In this document: positions 23,795 to 36,390 of the stretch, piece after piece
Layout of the letters: every line of letters starts with the position of its first letter
Numbering within the stretch: the stretch's first letter is position 1
NCBI GenBank assembly: GCA_029532415.1
Contig: JAQOTA010000053.1
Coordinates: 496,001 to 560,000, forward strand
Direction of reading: 5' to 3'
Origin: Marasmius tenuissimus
Lineage: Eukaryota; Basidiomycota; Agaricomycetes; Agaricales; Marasmiaceae
Length of the DNA: 64,000 nt
Notes under the pieces: generated by a model
Seen by the model: the letters and a program-made list of their open reading frames with translations, nothing else
What the model was told of the DNA's origin: nothing
The model's database searches: none
Made by a program: the position numbers and the translations under genes

Positions 23795-26637
23795 TTAGAG
23801 TTTATGTTGATCACCCGACCTCTCTGCCTCTAATTTGGGAGCAGTCACCTGAACTCCCCTCGCCCAAGCCACAGCATTCCTCAGACACGCCCCCGCCCCT
23901 TTCGCTATGCCTTCGATACCCCAAGTAGTTATTCTGAAAGCCTTCCAGGCCGCCCAAACCACGTATTGCCCACACACTGGTATCGCGACGATTGTCACCA
24001 CAGTCCCTACCATCTTTCCCGCCGCACCGTATGTGACCAGGCAAAAAAATATCAAAAGTGTGAGTACCGAAACGAGAGCAGCGCCTGCAGGGATGCGAGA
24101 GAGGAGGGCGAGGGTCACATAGGTCCCATTGAGGTCCATGGCGCGACTCTGGTGGAGGAAGTGAGTTTATATCACATATAGAGAACTAGCCGAAAATGGA
24201 GTTAGGCGGCACACAGAACTAGAACGGACGTACCATGAATCTATGGGCTCCGGCCGCACCAGCCAAACTCTTGCTACCATTCCCATTTTGAGCGCCGACG
24301 CCGACGCCACTCGCCCAACCGTACCGCCAGAAGTTCCATATTACGCAGACAAGACCAGCAGCTGCGCACAGGCACAAGGTCGCTACCAGCGGTCGCATGG
24401 AAGGTTTCACGGCAAAGAACGAGTCGGATGGGATTGCGAATATTGCAGTGCCGATACTAGGTACAACATCGTTAACATGAAATATATCAGATGGGACTAT
24501 GGAATGTACGCGGATTGCTTACCTGGTGAGCGCCACTAAGAGTGCAGTTAAATACGTCCATTCTGTCTGTAACTTCTCATAAATGTCCTCAACTCTCCCG
24601 CAAACTTCATTCTCCAGAGGCTGAATCTGACCGCCATGTAAAGAGCCTAGATCTGCTGCCAGGCTACCTCCGAAACGACTGGCTAGTGTCGAGGCGGTGT
24701 TACGGCGGGACAAATATACGTCGGTGTGCACTACTATGACAGGAGGGAAAGAACCCCAGCGTCGGAAACATGAGAATGCGCTGGACGTCAGGTCTTCCGG
24801 GCCACTGGTAGGAGAGTCGTGTATTTGTCTCAGATGTTCCAGCGCGTCCAAAGTCCGTGCAGCACAGCACAACTCTCCATATAATGTGAAGCTGCATAAG
24901 AATACTTGAAAATTATTCCATACCAATTTTCGCCACTGATCATCGCCGTTGATTGCAGAGGCCGGGTTCAAGGCATCTATCCGTGAAGGTTGCGATATGG
25001 GGAGCAGAGGGGGCTGCGTCGAATATGCCACTTGTATGCCAGGACCGTAGGATATCTCAGGCCATCCCTCTTTCTCTATCTGTTGTTGGGAGCTCTCCCA
25101 TTCTCGTACCTCATACTCTTCCGTCTGGTGACCCTTCTGAGCACTTGCTACATCATCCAGATCGGACTTTGAGTTGTGTAACCCAGCATCAGAAGCAGAC
25201 ACGGAAGTAGACACCCCGCTGTCTTCGTCACCTTTGTCATCGGTAATGTAGCCCTCGATGATTTTCTGCCTTTTGGTCCGTTTGCGTGCTATTTGGTCGC
25301 TTCGATTGATATGTATATCCGTGCCTGTTGTGTTCGTGGTTCTTGAGCTAGTGTCGAGGATTGCAGGCTCGCGCCCCGATGTGGGTGACTGTGTGAAAGT
25401 GTCCTTGGGCGCTGATGCGGGCTCTCGATCCAATATATTTTCCTGAATCGGAACGTTGCTGCCAGTTGGCCTCCCTCCCTAAAGAACAGTCGGGAGGTGC
25501 TCGTTCATGACCCTGATCTATAACGTACCTGATCCTTCCTTTCAGACTTGTATCTGCGATTATCATTATGGAAACGGCTTCCGGCGCTTGCTCCGGTGTT
25601 CGCATCTTTGGTTACCGTGCGATCGTCAGTGGTAGGCCCGAAAGGCCTAGGTAGTACAGGTGGTTGTGTGGATGCGTCAAGCTGGGTAACCATATCATTG
25701 AACTCATTGCCGTTGACCACATCCAACTTTGGGTCACCCTGAGTGTCTAAAACTAGCGTGAGTCTCAATCAAGGTAGAAAAAGAATTATTCTACCACGGC
25801 GAAGTATCAGTCTCAGTCCATCTGACATGTCCAATCCCAGAACTCGACCGTGCATGTCAACAAAGGGTGACCTGCTGTCGTTATCAGTGGCTGCTATATA
25901 TGAACAGGCGAAGATCTCGACACACCTCTCAGAAAAGACTCCGAGAATTCGCTCCACCACCTGTGGAAACTCAGAAATTTATCCATACTTGGATACTCCA
26001 TTAGTGAGACCACGCACGAGTTTGAATCCGTCCGGTTGAGTTCCTTCCACAGGATTGAGGGTCAAAGCAGTCAATGTACCCGGGAAGGGGGAGACCTCAA
26101 CAGCTTGTACAGTCTTCTTGACTTTCATTTCGGGTGTTGACGTAGGCGTTAGAGGTTGTAACATGATATCAAGTAGTCGTGACGACTCTTTGTTGATGAC
26201 TTTGACGTCGACCTCCATGATTCTTCTATATGTCTTCCCATCCTACTGAGTAATCAGTATCGTTGCAGTGCTTTACCATTGCACGGCAATAAATCTCGAG
26301 AACGCACCACAACTATACGGTTATCTCTCGTAGCGCCGTGGTATTCATGGTTAGTTCGAAGTTCCGTTATACTTTGAAAGCTGTCGTCTGAATCGTCGAC
26401 AGTTGGGTCGCATTCTCTGTCGCAGATGATGGCAAAGTGATCGTCATCGTCGTCCGTGGAGTCGTCTGTGTCTTCAAGTGGACCATCCATAGTAGCGAAT
26501 GATTCTTCTGTTTGGGATGTTGAGCGGTCGCCTTGCTCCGAGGCGCCTGGTTCCCTCTGATTGCCTGTAAATTTGGTCAGATCCTCACCTCTGCTTGGTC
26601 GACGAGCAGGTTTGTTAAGCCAGGAGCGGACCGACAT
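23795..26637 (-). CDS. M1: unknown four-helix membrane protein with acidic N-terminal half
   Basis: The gene spans several exons read from the ATG at 26637 to the stop at 23795; not all junctions were fixed. In order it shows a short N-terminal exon, an acidic Ser/Asp stretch with a run of five Asp, and the module DGKTYRRI...KKTVQAVEV shared with M2. A linker with basic ARKRTKRQK and a cytosolic part with VFLCSFTLYGELCCAARTL follow. Four hydrophobic helices end the protein: YLTALLVALTSIGTAIFAI, LVATLCLCAAAGLVCVIWNF, ALVSVLTLLIFFCLVTYG and VGTVVTIVAIPVCGQYVVW. Topology suggests a membrane protein with a long soluble N-terminal region. Similar C-terminal parts occur in unnamed mushroom proteins. 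No function can be assigned. Confidence 0.68.
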
Positions 26638-27869
26638 GGTCGAACGTCGATAGTCGAAGGTATGTGAGAGGCGATATAAGCTGGCACGGGGGAGGCCTAA
26701 TGATATACGGCAAATGCGGACCCCCGACCTTGCCTCGTATGGTTAAGTCCACAGGATGCGAGGGATGTTGCGGACTGGAAAAAGCCATCGTCAGGGGGTG
26801 GCAACTTTATGACAGAGTGAACCTCAATTGGCTACTGCACCCGATACAAAGGCAGCGTTGCCTCGTGCTCTGTATAAAATTAAGTAAATGGACACGGTAA
26901 TGAAAAATGCTGTTGGTGCTGCTGCGATTTGGAGAAAGATAAGGCCAAGAGGCCACACGAATGTCAAGAGAGCTTGAATGAGAAACTAGCAGAACCTAAA
27001 TTGGTGGCTAGATATGTATGTGTTAGCAGAGCATCGAACGTTGATATCTCGTCAACAGAACAGGCACTCCGAGTCGTTACTCACAGACCCATCTTTATAC
27101 AATCGTCAAGATCCCAAGGAAAAAGTACGGTTCTTCTTGAATCTTGTTTGTTGAAACATCCTGTAAGTAGTAGCCTACGAAGCTGTCAGACCGCAGATTT
27201 ACATTGAGAGCCAAGAGTAAAAGAGTGGAGATAAAGCCAGGTATAGTTACCTCTGAGACCCAGCTCAGCATTTTTCGTCACAGTACTGAAAGGTCGTGGA
27301 CGTCCGGTAGTCGCGGATTGCGGTTATTACTGGCTCAAGTTCCCACGCACGGACCTTTCAGAATTCTCAGACTTTGCAACGCGTCACTTCTCTCCGATTC
27401 TCAGACTCTTTGTCTTTCCTTCGACTTTGTCAAATGTCAACTCAAAGTCGGCCATCACTGCTTTCTATCTCTCACAGCTCTTAATCAATACGCGAGGCTC
27501 AGAGACTACGCGTCTCTGACCACTTTCTGCGCCACGAAAAAGGCTCGAAGCGGAGATATCCTCGTGAAAAAAAGGGTTGGCAATGTTGTGCAGTGTGTTG
27601 GAATCCATGTGATTTAGGTTTTGTGGAAGGGGAGGATGTGTACCACAAGGGAGCAGTGATTCTTAAAACAATAGGTGAGTATGCATATCGAGCTCGAAGA
27701 TCCACTGACCTTGTATCTGCACCTTTTCGCGTGGAAGATATCATCGAATCATCTATCAGTCTGGCGTGAAGATTTGGAGATACTTGAGGATCACTGGAGA
27801 ACCCCGTCCGGGATGGAGATGTCTTTCAGAAAGCTCTCAACAGTTGCACACGACAATAGACACCTACCT
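26638..27869. other. intergenic
   Basis: Around 27390-27580 the sequence resembles 37540-37700 (shared CAACGCGTC and a GCACCACG/GCGCCACG block), so similarity to the second copy extends beyond M1. No gene was recognised. Confidence 0.4.
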
Positions 27870-28450
27870 ACAATTACCCCAGTGTCGAATATAGGAACGA
27901 ATCCTACTCCCCGACCGCCCTCTACTCCTCCTACCACATATTTCTCCTATTTCAAGGCATGTTGAGTGCATCCCGCCGCCACTCATACACCGTATTCGCA
28001 CTTGGCCCTTCTGAAATCAGCGCCAACACATCAACAAATCAAACCGATTCCCAATCCCGTGAACTACAATCATTACCGTCCACACATCAATCTTTCTTGG
28101 GACATCACCCGCCCAATACCCCGCCGTTATTCGACGAGGCAGCGATGGTACCTAGCGTTTACACATCACTTACTCTGCATTCTTTCCCATCCATGAATAG
28201 AAACCCGGATGAGGCGCGATACAAATTTGTGCTTGGAAGAATGCGCAAAACATGACGGTTTGGGACGTTTTGCAAGCGAATAATCTTGAGGTGCCTGGGG
28301 TAAAGGCGAGTAGTGCTTGGGTCGATCGCGCATTTTTGTCGAGGCCGAATGCTGGAGTGGGGAGAGGGTGCGTGCGTTGGATGGGATAGGTGCCCTTGCG
28401 GGAACCAGGACGGTAGGAGCAGGGGCGGGGAGGCATCGGATTGGGAGGTA
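27870..28450 (+). pseudogene. degraded DUF6699 gene fragment
   Basis: Pieces of the C-terminal DUF6699 domain occur in three different frames: SWDITRPIP, then FDEAAMVPSVYTSLTLHSFP, then TVWDVLQA and RAFLSRPNAGVGRG. They match the intact gene at 38667-40123 in order. The 5' half of the gene is missing and frameshifts separate the pieces, so it is not functional. Confidence 0.75.
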
Positions 28451-30692
28451 CGGTTGGCTACAGTCCCAGTTCCTGGCTTCCTTTATCTTCCCGAGTGTGT
28501 CGTCATCCAATTGGGTAACGTCTGTCTCTTTGTATATCCTTAGTATCTCTGTATGAACAGATAGTTCTGATATAGAGAATTGCATGTTCGAACCAAATTG
28601 CGACCAGATCACTTTTATAAGGAAATTTTGAATTCGCATGGAGTCGCTAACACATTCTAGAACATGTACTTATAATACTCGGAGTTTAGTTGGCGTTGAA
28701 CGTGTCGTGCTTGGAAAGATACAAGGCCTATTGGACTGGAAACCTCCTTCAATGTTAACTTAGTCCACTTCCCCAAGTTGTTCCTCACTTGGTGAGAGAT
28801 ATTCTGATGTGCAGCTTAGCTGCTCACTGTAAACCTCTCTTTACAGCCGGGTTGTGACTGGTTTGTGAGTCTGCGGCGCCGAATACCAGTGTTGTCTTTG
28901 ACCGCAGTAATACCGGTAAGTCAAGCCGGTCAGGTAAACACCGCCACCACTTGACCCCGGTCAGTCAAAAGTCAAACCGCTCGCTGGAAATAGTGATCAC
29001 GTCAATATTACATTACAGTGGCCAAACAGTACCAGGTTCCATGACATTTTGGACGGCTTTTGGATTGATGCGAGTCCACTATACTACAAGAATGACGATT
29101 CCACTACTTGCCAGGTACTCTCCGGCGTTCTCGATGCTTCGTTAATTCCGCCAGATTCCGCCCAGTTCAATTTTCAATTACCTTCTCCTTGAGCCCTGGA
29201 CATCAATCTACTCTTCCAGTTGAAAGCAAGCTTGCTCGCCGGAGCAATAACTCTGAGAAGAGCCATGATTATGAGGGTACAGGGAGCTCTAGATCGAGCT
29301 ACAACGAGAGGGAATGAAATTGAACCAGATCAATGTGGTAGTCACGAATGTGACCAGTCGCGTCGTCAACGGTCATTCCAGGGCGAAGGGTAAAGTCTAC
29401 ATACAGTAATTACTTTTGATTAACCGGTTAAACCACGGTATTACCCACGACCAGGTGAACTTTTTTGACCGCGGCTTGACCTTTTTGACTTACCCTGACA
29501 ACACTGCCGAATACAACACCCTCCTCTTCGTGGGATTTATGCTTGAGGTGAGAGGAGTACTCATGGGTGTCCTTGTTAGGATCGTGCGGATATGACAGCC
29601 CGGACAGAAGTCTGAGCAGAAGAGATGGAAGCTGACATGCCGGAATGGACCTGTCGGGACTAGAGAGAGATTCCGACAACCAGAAGGCCGATTGGATGGT
29701 TGGACAATAGTCAAAGGTTTCGCCAACGACACCGTTGAGTTGAGTTGTCCTTGACCGGAAGGGAAAGGAAGATAAAGATATAGAGGAGATAGAGATGAAG
29801 AGACGGAATGAGACGAATGATATAAAACGGAAACCAAGTTGATTTTAATTCTGAGGAATACAAGTTGTGAAGTATCTAGCTTATATATGTATCAATCTCT
29901 GAGACCTCTGAAGAGGTTCCAGCGATTGTAGTACCAGAGGTGAGTCAAGAGCAGGAGAGAATGTATGTACAGTATGGGATCCGAGATGGAGGGCGAAGTC
30001 CCGGAGTTGGAGATGAATCGGAAATGAAGTGTCAGAATGGAATGTACGGGATGAGTCATGATGGAATGGAAAGTGGAATGTCAGAATGCAGAGCCTACGG
30101 ACTACTCGGAAATGAATGGTATATATGTATCTCTGATCCGTAAGTACCGGGGACACAACATCGGAATCTGAAGTCATGTTCCGGAAAGGATCATGAAGTA
30201 AAGAGAAACATAAAGTAGATTCCGAGGCTTGGAATCTCTGGAAGGTGGATAGAAGCCTTCAGAAACTCCAGAAATGGCATGGATTTAACAGTCCTCCAGA
30301 GTCTCATCGAGCGCAGCAGCCGTCCGTTGAGTATAAAGGCCTGATAACAATTCAACGTGTCATGTAGGTACTACTACTGTGGGTTATTCAATATCTATCA
30401 AGTTTGCGATAGTTGTCCGAGTATGCCTTGAGTCCGCTGCAAAACAGTCTGTTGCTAATCATGGGAGCTGGTCATGTTGGGCTGGCCCCATGCTCGAGCT
30501 CATTGTAGAATCGACTGCATCCTGTAGGCCCAGGGTCAGAAACTCAATGGTGTCAGTGGACAACTGGATCATGTACCTTTCGAAGGCGGTTCCCATTGTA
30601 GTGCCACTAGCGCGTTCAGCTCCTAAGCCACTGCCGGACTCCAGCAGCATAATGGTCCCCTTATCCTCATCTTCCTCATCCTCAACCTTCAC
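28451..30692. other. 2.2 kb gene-free region with TTGACC-rich blocks
   Basis: Two blocks rich in TTGAC(C)/GGTCAA motifs lie at about 28890-28985 and 29440-29500 and partly match in inverted orientation. The right part, from about 30378, belongs to copy 2 of the duplication. An acidic frame at 30459-30692 (minus) comes from GAGGATGA repeats after the decayed M2 copy. No gene was recognised. Confidence 0.4.
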
Positions 30693-32710
30693 CTACACAT
30701 CCTTCTCGTCCTCATCCTTCTCATCCTCTTTAAGTTCAATTATTATTTGATTGTGTGGGTCCCCTGCAACGCGTATCAGAATTGTCAGATTCAGAAAGAA
30801 GATGTAGTCACCTCATATCAACTCAGGATACCCGTGATCACGAGCATACTGTCTACCATCCAAGTCATAGTTCTTTGAGTGTAGATGGTCACGTACACAC
30901 TCATATTCCCAGCTCTTCCACCATGATCCTATTAACGTCTCCACTTCCAGCTTGGGAATAGCAAATCTCTCCTAGTCCTCCTCCGCAATGATATCCCTTC
31001 CGTGTGGGTCATGAGACCAGTAGAAAAGCGAGTTGGGTATTGGATACCGTGGGCAATGCATGTTGTTGACAAACTCGGTACGCAGCAATGGTACAAATAG
31101 GTATGCTGGCGTTGAGATCTGTGCGGGGTTGGCAGGGAAGATGCCACAAAGAGAAAATCCAATTTGATCAATGAACACTGAGAGGAGTGAGAGATCAATT
31201 GATCAATATAACTCGAAGGTCAACAATTCATTGGTAACTTACCAACGTCCTCAACGTCCTCACATTCATCATAGTATCGGAGAGATTGGCAGAGGTAGGA
31301 AACATGAATTCGGTCTTGGTCCCCTCAGGGAAGGTGGCACACGAAATCCAAATTCACTTAGACATTGCCAGTTGTGTGGAAGGAAAAATTGACCCACCAT
31401 GGTACTGGGCAGATCAGTCAGAGCAGGCGGAGCCAACAAATGGGCATACCTGAACCAGAGTAACTTACTTTGACATTGGGATCACGACTTTCACAACACC
31501 ACTCAGGAGAAGGGGTGGAAGGAAGATAAGCAAGGATTCTTGGTTTGTCACATTCAACCACAGCCCCAAACGTCACAAGTCCATGTTGAGCAAAGGCTGA
31601 TAGTTCGACCCCCCACCTTCCTCCAAATGCCACCAGTAGGTAAAAGAAATCGCCAAAACTCTCCTCGATGTGGGCAACAATTTCAGTAGAGTGGAGCTGG
31701 GGAATCGTGTCTTGGGGAAGTGGGGTTGGGAGGTAATCATAGTTCAATTGGAGGTCCTCTTTGTGTGGCGGTGAGAGAACGACAGAAGTGAGATCATAGT
31801 GCCAAGAAAGGGTTTTGAGGTTGAAGAACCAATCTTGCCAACATTTTGTAACCTAATATCATGTAGTATCAACTTGGCTGATCAATGATAGAAATGGCTG
31901 GCTCACCCAAAACACTATGGTCTCATCATTACGCAAAGAGTTTATTGCAACACACTAGACAACAATCACCGACTGAATCAGGATTCAGAAAGCTCAGAGG
32001 CTAAATGCAAAAACATATGTTTGTGTATGCAGTAAATATATGAAGACGTACCATCGTGGCAAATCAACGTGAATGTGTTTGACGCAGATTCCAGAGTCAC
32101 TGCAACTAATTGAGTGAGGAGCGGTGACCTATAATAGCCAACCACAAAGTTATTTGAATGATACTGGCACAGGTGACTTGCCTACATACCACAAAGAGAC
32201 TACTGCCCCAAGGACCAAGTCTACTACCTGATTCAAGTTCGAATTCTGATTCTTGTACAATCAATTCCAACGAGGTTGGCGACTCTTACCAATTTGAACT
32301 TGTCCCAGTCACTCTCTTTCACTGTCTCGAACGTCATCACAGTGAAAGCACCTGAGAATCCGACCAATGTTGCATTACACATGAGTCTTCTTACTTCCAC
32401 TACCTTGTATTCTGGGGTACCAGGGGTAGCAGTACCCTGCCATTCATGGTCCAAGACATTAACATGCAGGACCTCAGACGAGATTTGGCATCTAGATATT
32501 ATGTTGCTGCAAGGATTCTTCTGACCATCTTTCCATGCTTGACTTTGAAATCAGGGTGAGTGACTACCGACAAAGCAGCATCCGCACCATGACAATCCGA
32601 TCCTCTGAGTATTCACAATGATAGTAAAGGGTGTCTCTAGCTACAGCTCGAAAGCTGGCATGGGGGCCTATTGTCGTGCCCTGAGCATTGATGAACAATG
32701 CACTGGACAT
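30693..32710 (-). pseudogene. M2 copy, decayed
   Basis: The start (32710) reads MSSALFINAQG and the end region preserves LFYWSHDPHGRDIIAEED and YDLDGRQYAHDHGYPEL. The Trp after IAEED has become a TAG stop. The Arg codon CGA of copy 1 after PEL is TGA here, a CpG-to-TpG change, and the adjoining splice donor GTGAG is changed to GTGAC. The final exon has been altered by acidic GAGGATGA repeats before a stop at 30693. It is unlikely to yield the full protein. Confidence 0.75.
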
Positions 32711-33507
32711 CGAGCGATGGTCGATGGAGGGTCAGTGGGAAGGGTGAATTGATGAGGGTGCTGGTGAGAGAAGGCAAGGGGTGATAGCCTGGAATAGCCT
32801 GCCTGCAGCCTTGTGCCCTCACTGCAAGATTTCCACAATTCCCATTAGAGCATTTTCGCAAATTGCTCTCAGGCAGATGGGAACGAAATCTCGGCCTTCT
32901 CTGAGGGGGGTGGGAAAAGGCTGGAACATCGATGACGTCACTGGAAAACCAACCAAAAACCAGCCAGCCATGACGTAGACCTTTTCTTGGGTTTCTCTGA
33001 GCTGGGCTTCGGTCTCCTCAGAGAGTGTTTGCGAAAATGCTCTATTAACTACCTTGAACAGCATTGGATTCGTGTGAATAATCATGATCACAAGGTACTA
33101 ATTGATTGATTGATTATTCCATGTTTTGAGTAGCGCTCAGGCCGTTTACGGCCTATGTGGCTATTTGTACACTACAAACTAATTACTACCTAGGCAGCAA
33201 AAGCAGTAATGTACATGAGGGGGCAATGAAATGAGCGGGTAATGTACAGCTGAGGGTTGATTCATTCAGTATATGAGAAGATAAGATCACGGCGTGCCCC
33301 AAGTGGGTAGCCTCTCGTTGCCATGGTTGGCAGCAAGGTAGTAAGTGGGCCTTGAGGGGGTCTTTCATTGTACTACGCCGTAATAATACCATATATACTG
33401 CACTGGAGGGTTCTTTGAACAGTTGTGTCACATTGCACAGGCACGTTGCGACGTGCATTACTACTACCACCTGACCTCCCTTTGGGAATCACCTCAATTC
33501 TCTTTGC
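32711..33507. other. intergenic between decayed M2 and M1, with MITE
   Basis: It contains the 195 bp MITE at 32848-33042. The remainder is the counterpart of the M1-M2 spacer of copy 1, and I see no gene. Confidence 0.5.
32848..33042. mobile_element. MITE, 195 bp, TA-flanked
   Basis: The ends are inverted copies starting GAGCATTTTCGCAAA, and the element is flanked by TA at 32846-32847 and 33043-33044. Beyond 15 bases the ends match only partly, for example in a CTCT stretch. It belongs to a different family from the 16.7 kb MITE and has no coding capacity. Copy 1 of the duplication has no such element, so the insertion followed the duplication. Confidence 0.72.
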
Positions 33508-36387
33508 TCAGACCATAACACTCTTCAACCATGTTTCCAATGCCGCTACCATGCCTAGAATACCCCCAATAATCATCTGGATGACCCAAACCACATATTG
33601 CCTGCACACCAGTACTGCCGTCAATAAAAACACTACCCACACTGTGTCTCCTGCAACAGGGGATGTGACTACACCAAAGAAGATCACAAGTGCAAGCACA
33701 GAGACAAGGGTGGCGCATGCAGGGACGCAAGAGAGAAGGGCAAAAGACACATAGCTGCCTTGCATGTCCATAGCACAACTCTGGTGTAATGAACAAGTGT
33801 GTATATGTATTTTGTGAACAGAGTAAATGAATGAAAACGATGTGAGGCAGCAGATTAAACTGGAACGAGCATACCATAAATCGATGGACACCACCTAAGC
33901 CACTGTTACCGTTACTACCTTGGGCACCAACACCGACACCACTTGCCCAACTGAACCGCCAGAGGACCCATATCACACAGAAAAGACCAACTACCGCATA
34001 TATGCATAATGTTGATACCAATCGTCGCACAAAAGGCTTTACGGCAAAGAATGAGTCTGATGGGATTGCAAATATAGTGGGACCAATACTGGATGCAAAG
34101 AGGGAGGTATTGTGAAATAAGGAACATAACTTAACAGAAGCTGCTTACGTGGTGAGCGCCACCAAGAGTGCAGCCAGATAGGTCCACTCATTCTGTAACT
34201 TGGCATAAACCTCCTCAACTCTCCCCTGAGCCTCCTTCTCCAGAAATGGGATATGGCCACCATGTAGACCGTTCAGATCTGCTGCCAGGCTGCTTCCGAA
34301 ACAGCTTGCTAATGTCAAAGATATACAAACACTATCCTAATTTCTTGAGGTAGGCAGGGAGGAACCCCACCCTCGGAAGGACAAGAACACGCTGGAGGCT
34401 TTGTCATCTGATATGCTGCCACTACTGTGCGAGAGTGAAGAGAAGCTATTGTTTTGTTTCAAGTAGTCCAATGCATCCATCATCCGTGCAGCACAACACA
34501 GCTCTCCATACACTGTGAAGCTGCACAGAAGGACTTCAACATTGTACCACATTCACTCGTGCCAATGATGGATGTTTTCCTTTCCATCTCCCCCATCGAC
34601 TTGTGACGGTGGGCTCAAGATAATGGCCGGTGCAGGTTGCGGATTCAAATTCAAATGTGTTGGGATTATAGGATCCAAATTCGCTGAAACACCAGGGACG
34701 TGAGACGTTCCATGCTGTCCACCATTCCCTGTTTGTTGTTGGTCTATGGGTGGTCAATGAGCCCCTTCCTGCTCCCAATCATCTTCTTCCCAATGATCCC
34801 TACCACCGCCCATCGCATCATCCCAATCGGCGGCCTGATTGGAAGTCAAGTTGTTCGCCTCCTCAGAGTCAGAGGTAGCGGTCAACATCCCTCCCTCGTC
34901 TTTGTCGCTGCTGTCTATCATGTAACTGTGAGCAATTTTCCATCTTTTCGCTCGTTTGCAAGCGGTTTGCAAGCTTGAATTTATGTGTATATCAATACCT
35001 GTCGTATTCGTAGTTCTCTTGACATTGTCGAGAATCGCAGGCCCAGTTGGTGACGGAGGTGCTTGTGTAGCACTACTGCTGGAAGACGATGTGTTTTCTT
35101 GAGGTTTGGCGTTTATCACTTCTTCTGACAAAATCTCTTGAGTTGAGTTATCTTCGACTGATATCCTAGAGGTTCTCTTTCCCTAGACAAAGATTGAGAG
35201 GTAGTTGTTCTAATCATGACTCACAGCGTACCCAATCCTTCCTCACGGACTTGTATCTGCAGCCTAGTTCATTGTGAAACCGACTGTCCTCAGTCACCCC
35301 AATGTTTGTGTCTTCAATAATAGTTTTGAAACGGTCAGATGTTAAAGGTGGTTGTATGAACATAGTGCGCTTTCTCGCGTAATCGTCAGTAGCAGGTTCT
35401 ATAGGCTCAGGCACAGGTGATTGTGTGGGCAAGTTGAACTGGGAGATCATGTCATTGAACTCATGACTGTTGACTTGATCCAAACCTGATTCACCCTGAA
35501 TGTCTAAAACTGGGGTCAATCCTCATCTAAGTAGAGCAAGAATAATCATACTGCAGTGAAGAATCAATTTGAGAGCATCCTTGGACATGACCAATCCCAT
35601 GAGTCGATGGTGCATGTCAACAAAAGGTGATCTGTTATTGTTATGAATGCATGTAATAGATGGACAGGAATCTTGATGTACCTCTCGGAGAAGGTTTTGA
35701 GTACTCGGTCTACTAACTGTGGAAACTCAAAGGGTATTTCATACTGCTCTAATCAGGTCACACACAGTTGTAAATAGGTCTGCATTTCCTTCCACAAATT
35801 CAAGGGCCACAGCAGTGAACATGCCCGTAAATGGCATCACCTCAACTGCTTGTACAGTCTTTCTGGCTTGCAACGCAGTTGGTTCCTGGGAAGATTGTGT
35901 TACAGATGTCGATGTGGGCTGCCGAGGGTTTATTGTGATATTCAACACTTCTGACAATTCTTCGTTGAAAACCAAGATGTCGCCATCTGAGAACCTTCTG
36001 TACGTTCTTCCATTCTGTACTGAAGCATCAGTACAGTGCTTACAATTACACAACAAAAATCCTGAAATGCACTATCACTATCCGATTCTCCACTGAACTG
36101 GGGTCATTGATCTGACTCCCCATTGCGCTCTGGTGAGTATCCTCTGAATGGTTAGTCTGACTTTGATTGTCTTTATTGCCCAAAGTAGCTTGTACATGTC
36201 CCAGACTGCTCCTCCCATCATCTGTGACATCCATATCTCCGAGTAAAGGAGCACCATCTATCATAGATGATCTGTGTGGGCTTGATTCCACTGAGCCAAC
36301 GTAGTGCCTCTTGCTGCCTGCAAAGCTTGAGTCCTTGTTTGTTCTGTGTCAGCTGATAATTTTGGTAAACAAAGAACAGATTGACAT
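33508..36387 (-). pseudogene. M1 copy, decayed
   Basis: The same order of parts as in M1 can be followed: NGRTYRRF, ARKTVQAVEV, LLCSFTVYGELCCAARMM, LVSTLCIYAVVGLFCVIWV and a helix LVSVLALVIFFGVVT. The N-terminal exon hits a TGA a dozen codons after the ATG at 36387. The Trp codon in the stretch matching VAWARG of M1 is TGA here and ends the frame at 33508. The membrane helices remain largely readable, so decay is moderate. Confidence 0.72.
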
Positions 36388-36390
36388 GGT

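Larger units (their letters stand above)
20446..26640 (+). repeat. segmental duplication, copy 1 (CpG-normal)
   Basis: This segment is a direct repeat of 30378-36390 carrying genes M2 and M1 in the same order and orientation. By hand count, three windows of about 240 bases here hold 13, 13 and 15 CpG, against 9, 3 and 3 in the matching windows of copy 2. Confidence 0.8.
30378..36390 (+). repeat. segmental duplication, copy 2 (CpG-poor, decayed)
   Basis: This is a direct repeat of 20446-26640. Many sites that are CpG in copy 1 are TpG or CpA here, and both genes carry stops. A MITE sits inside. The pattern fits long-term cytosine methylation and deamination, or a CpG-directed repeat mutation process. 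Confidence 0.8.

Noticed and set aside
30459..30692. Acidic frame of 77 codons
   Set aside because: It comes from GAGGATGA-type repeats behind the decayed M2 copy; copy 1 has no equivalent.
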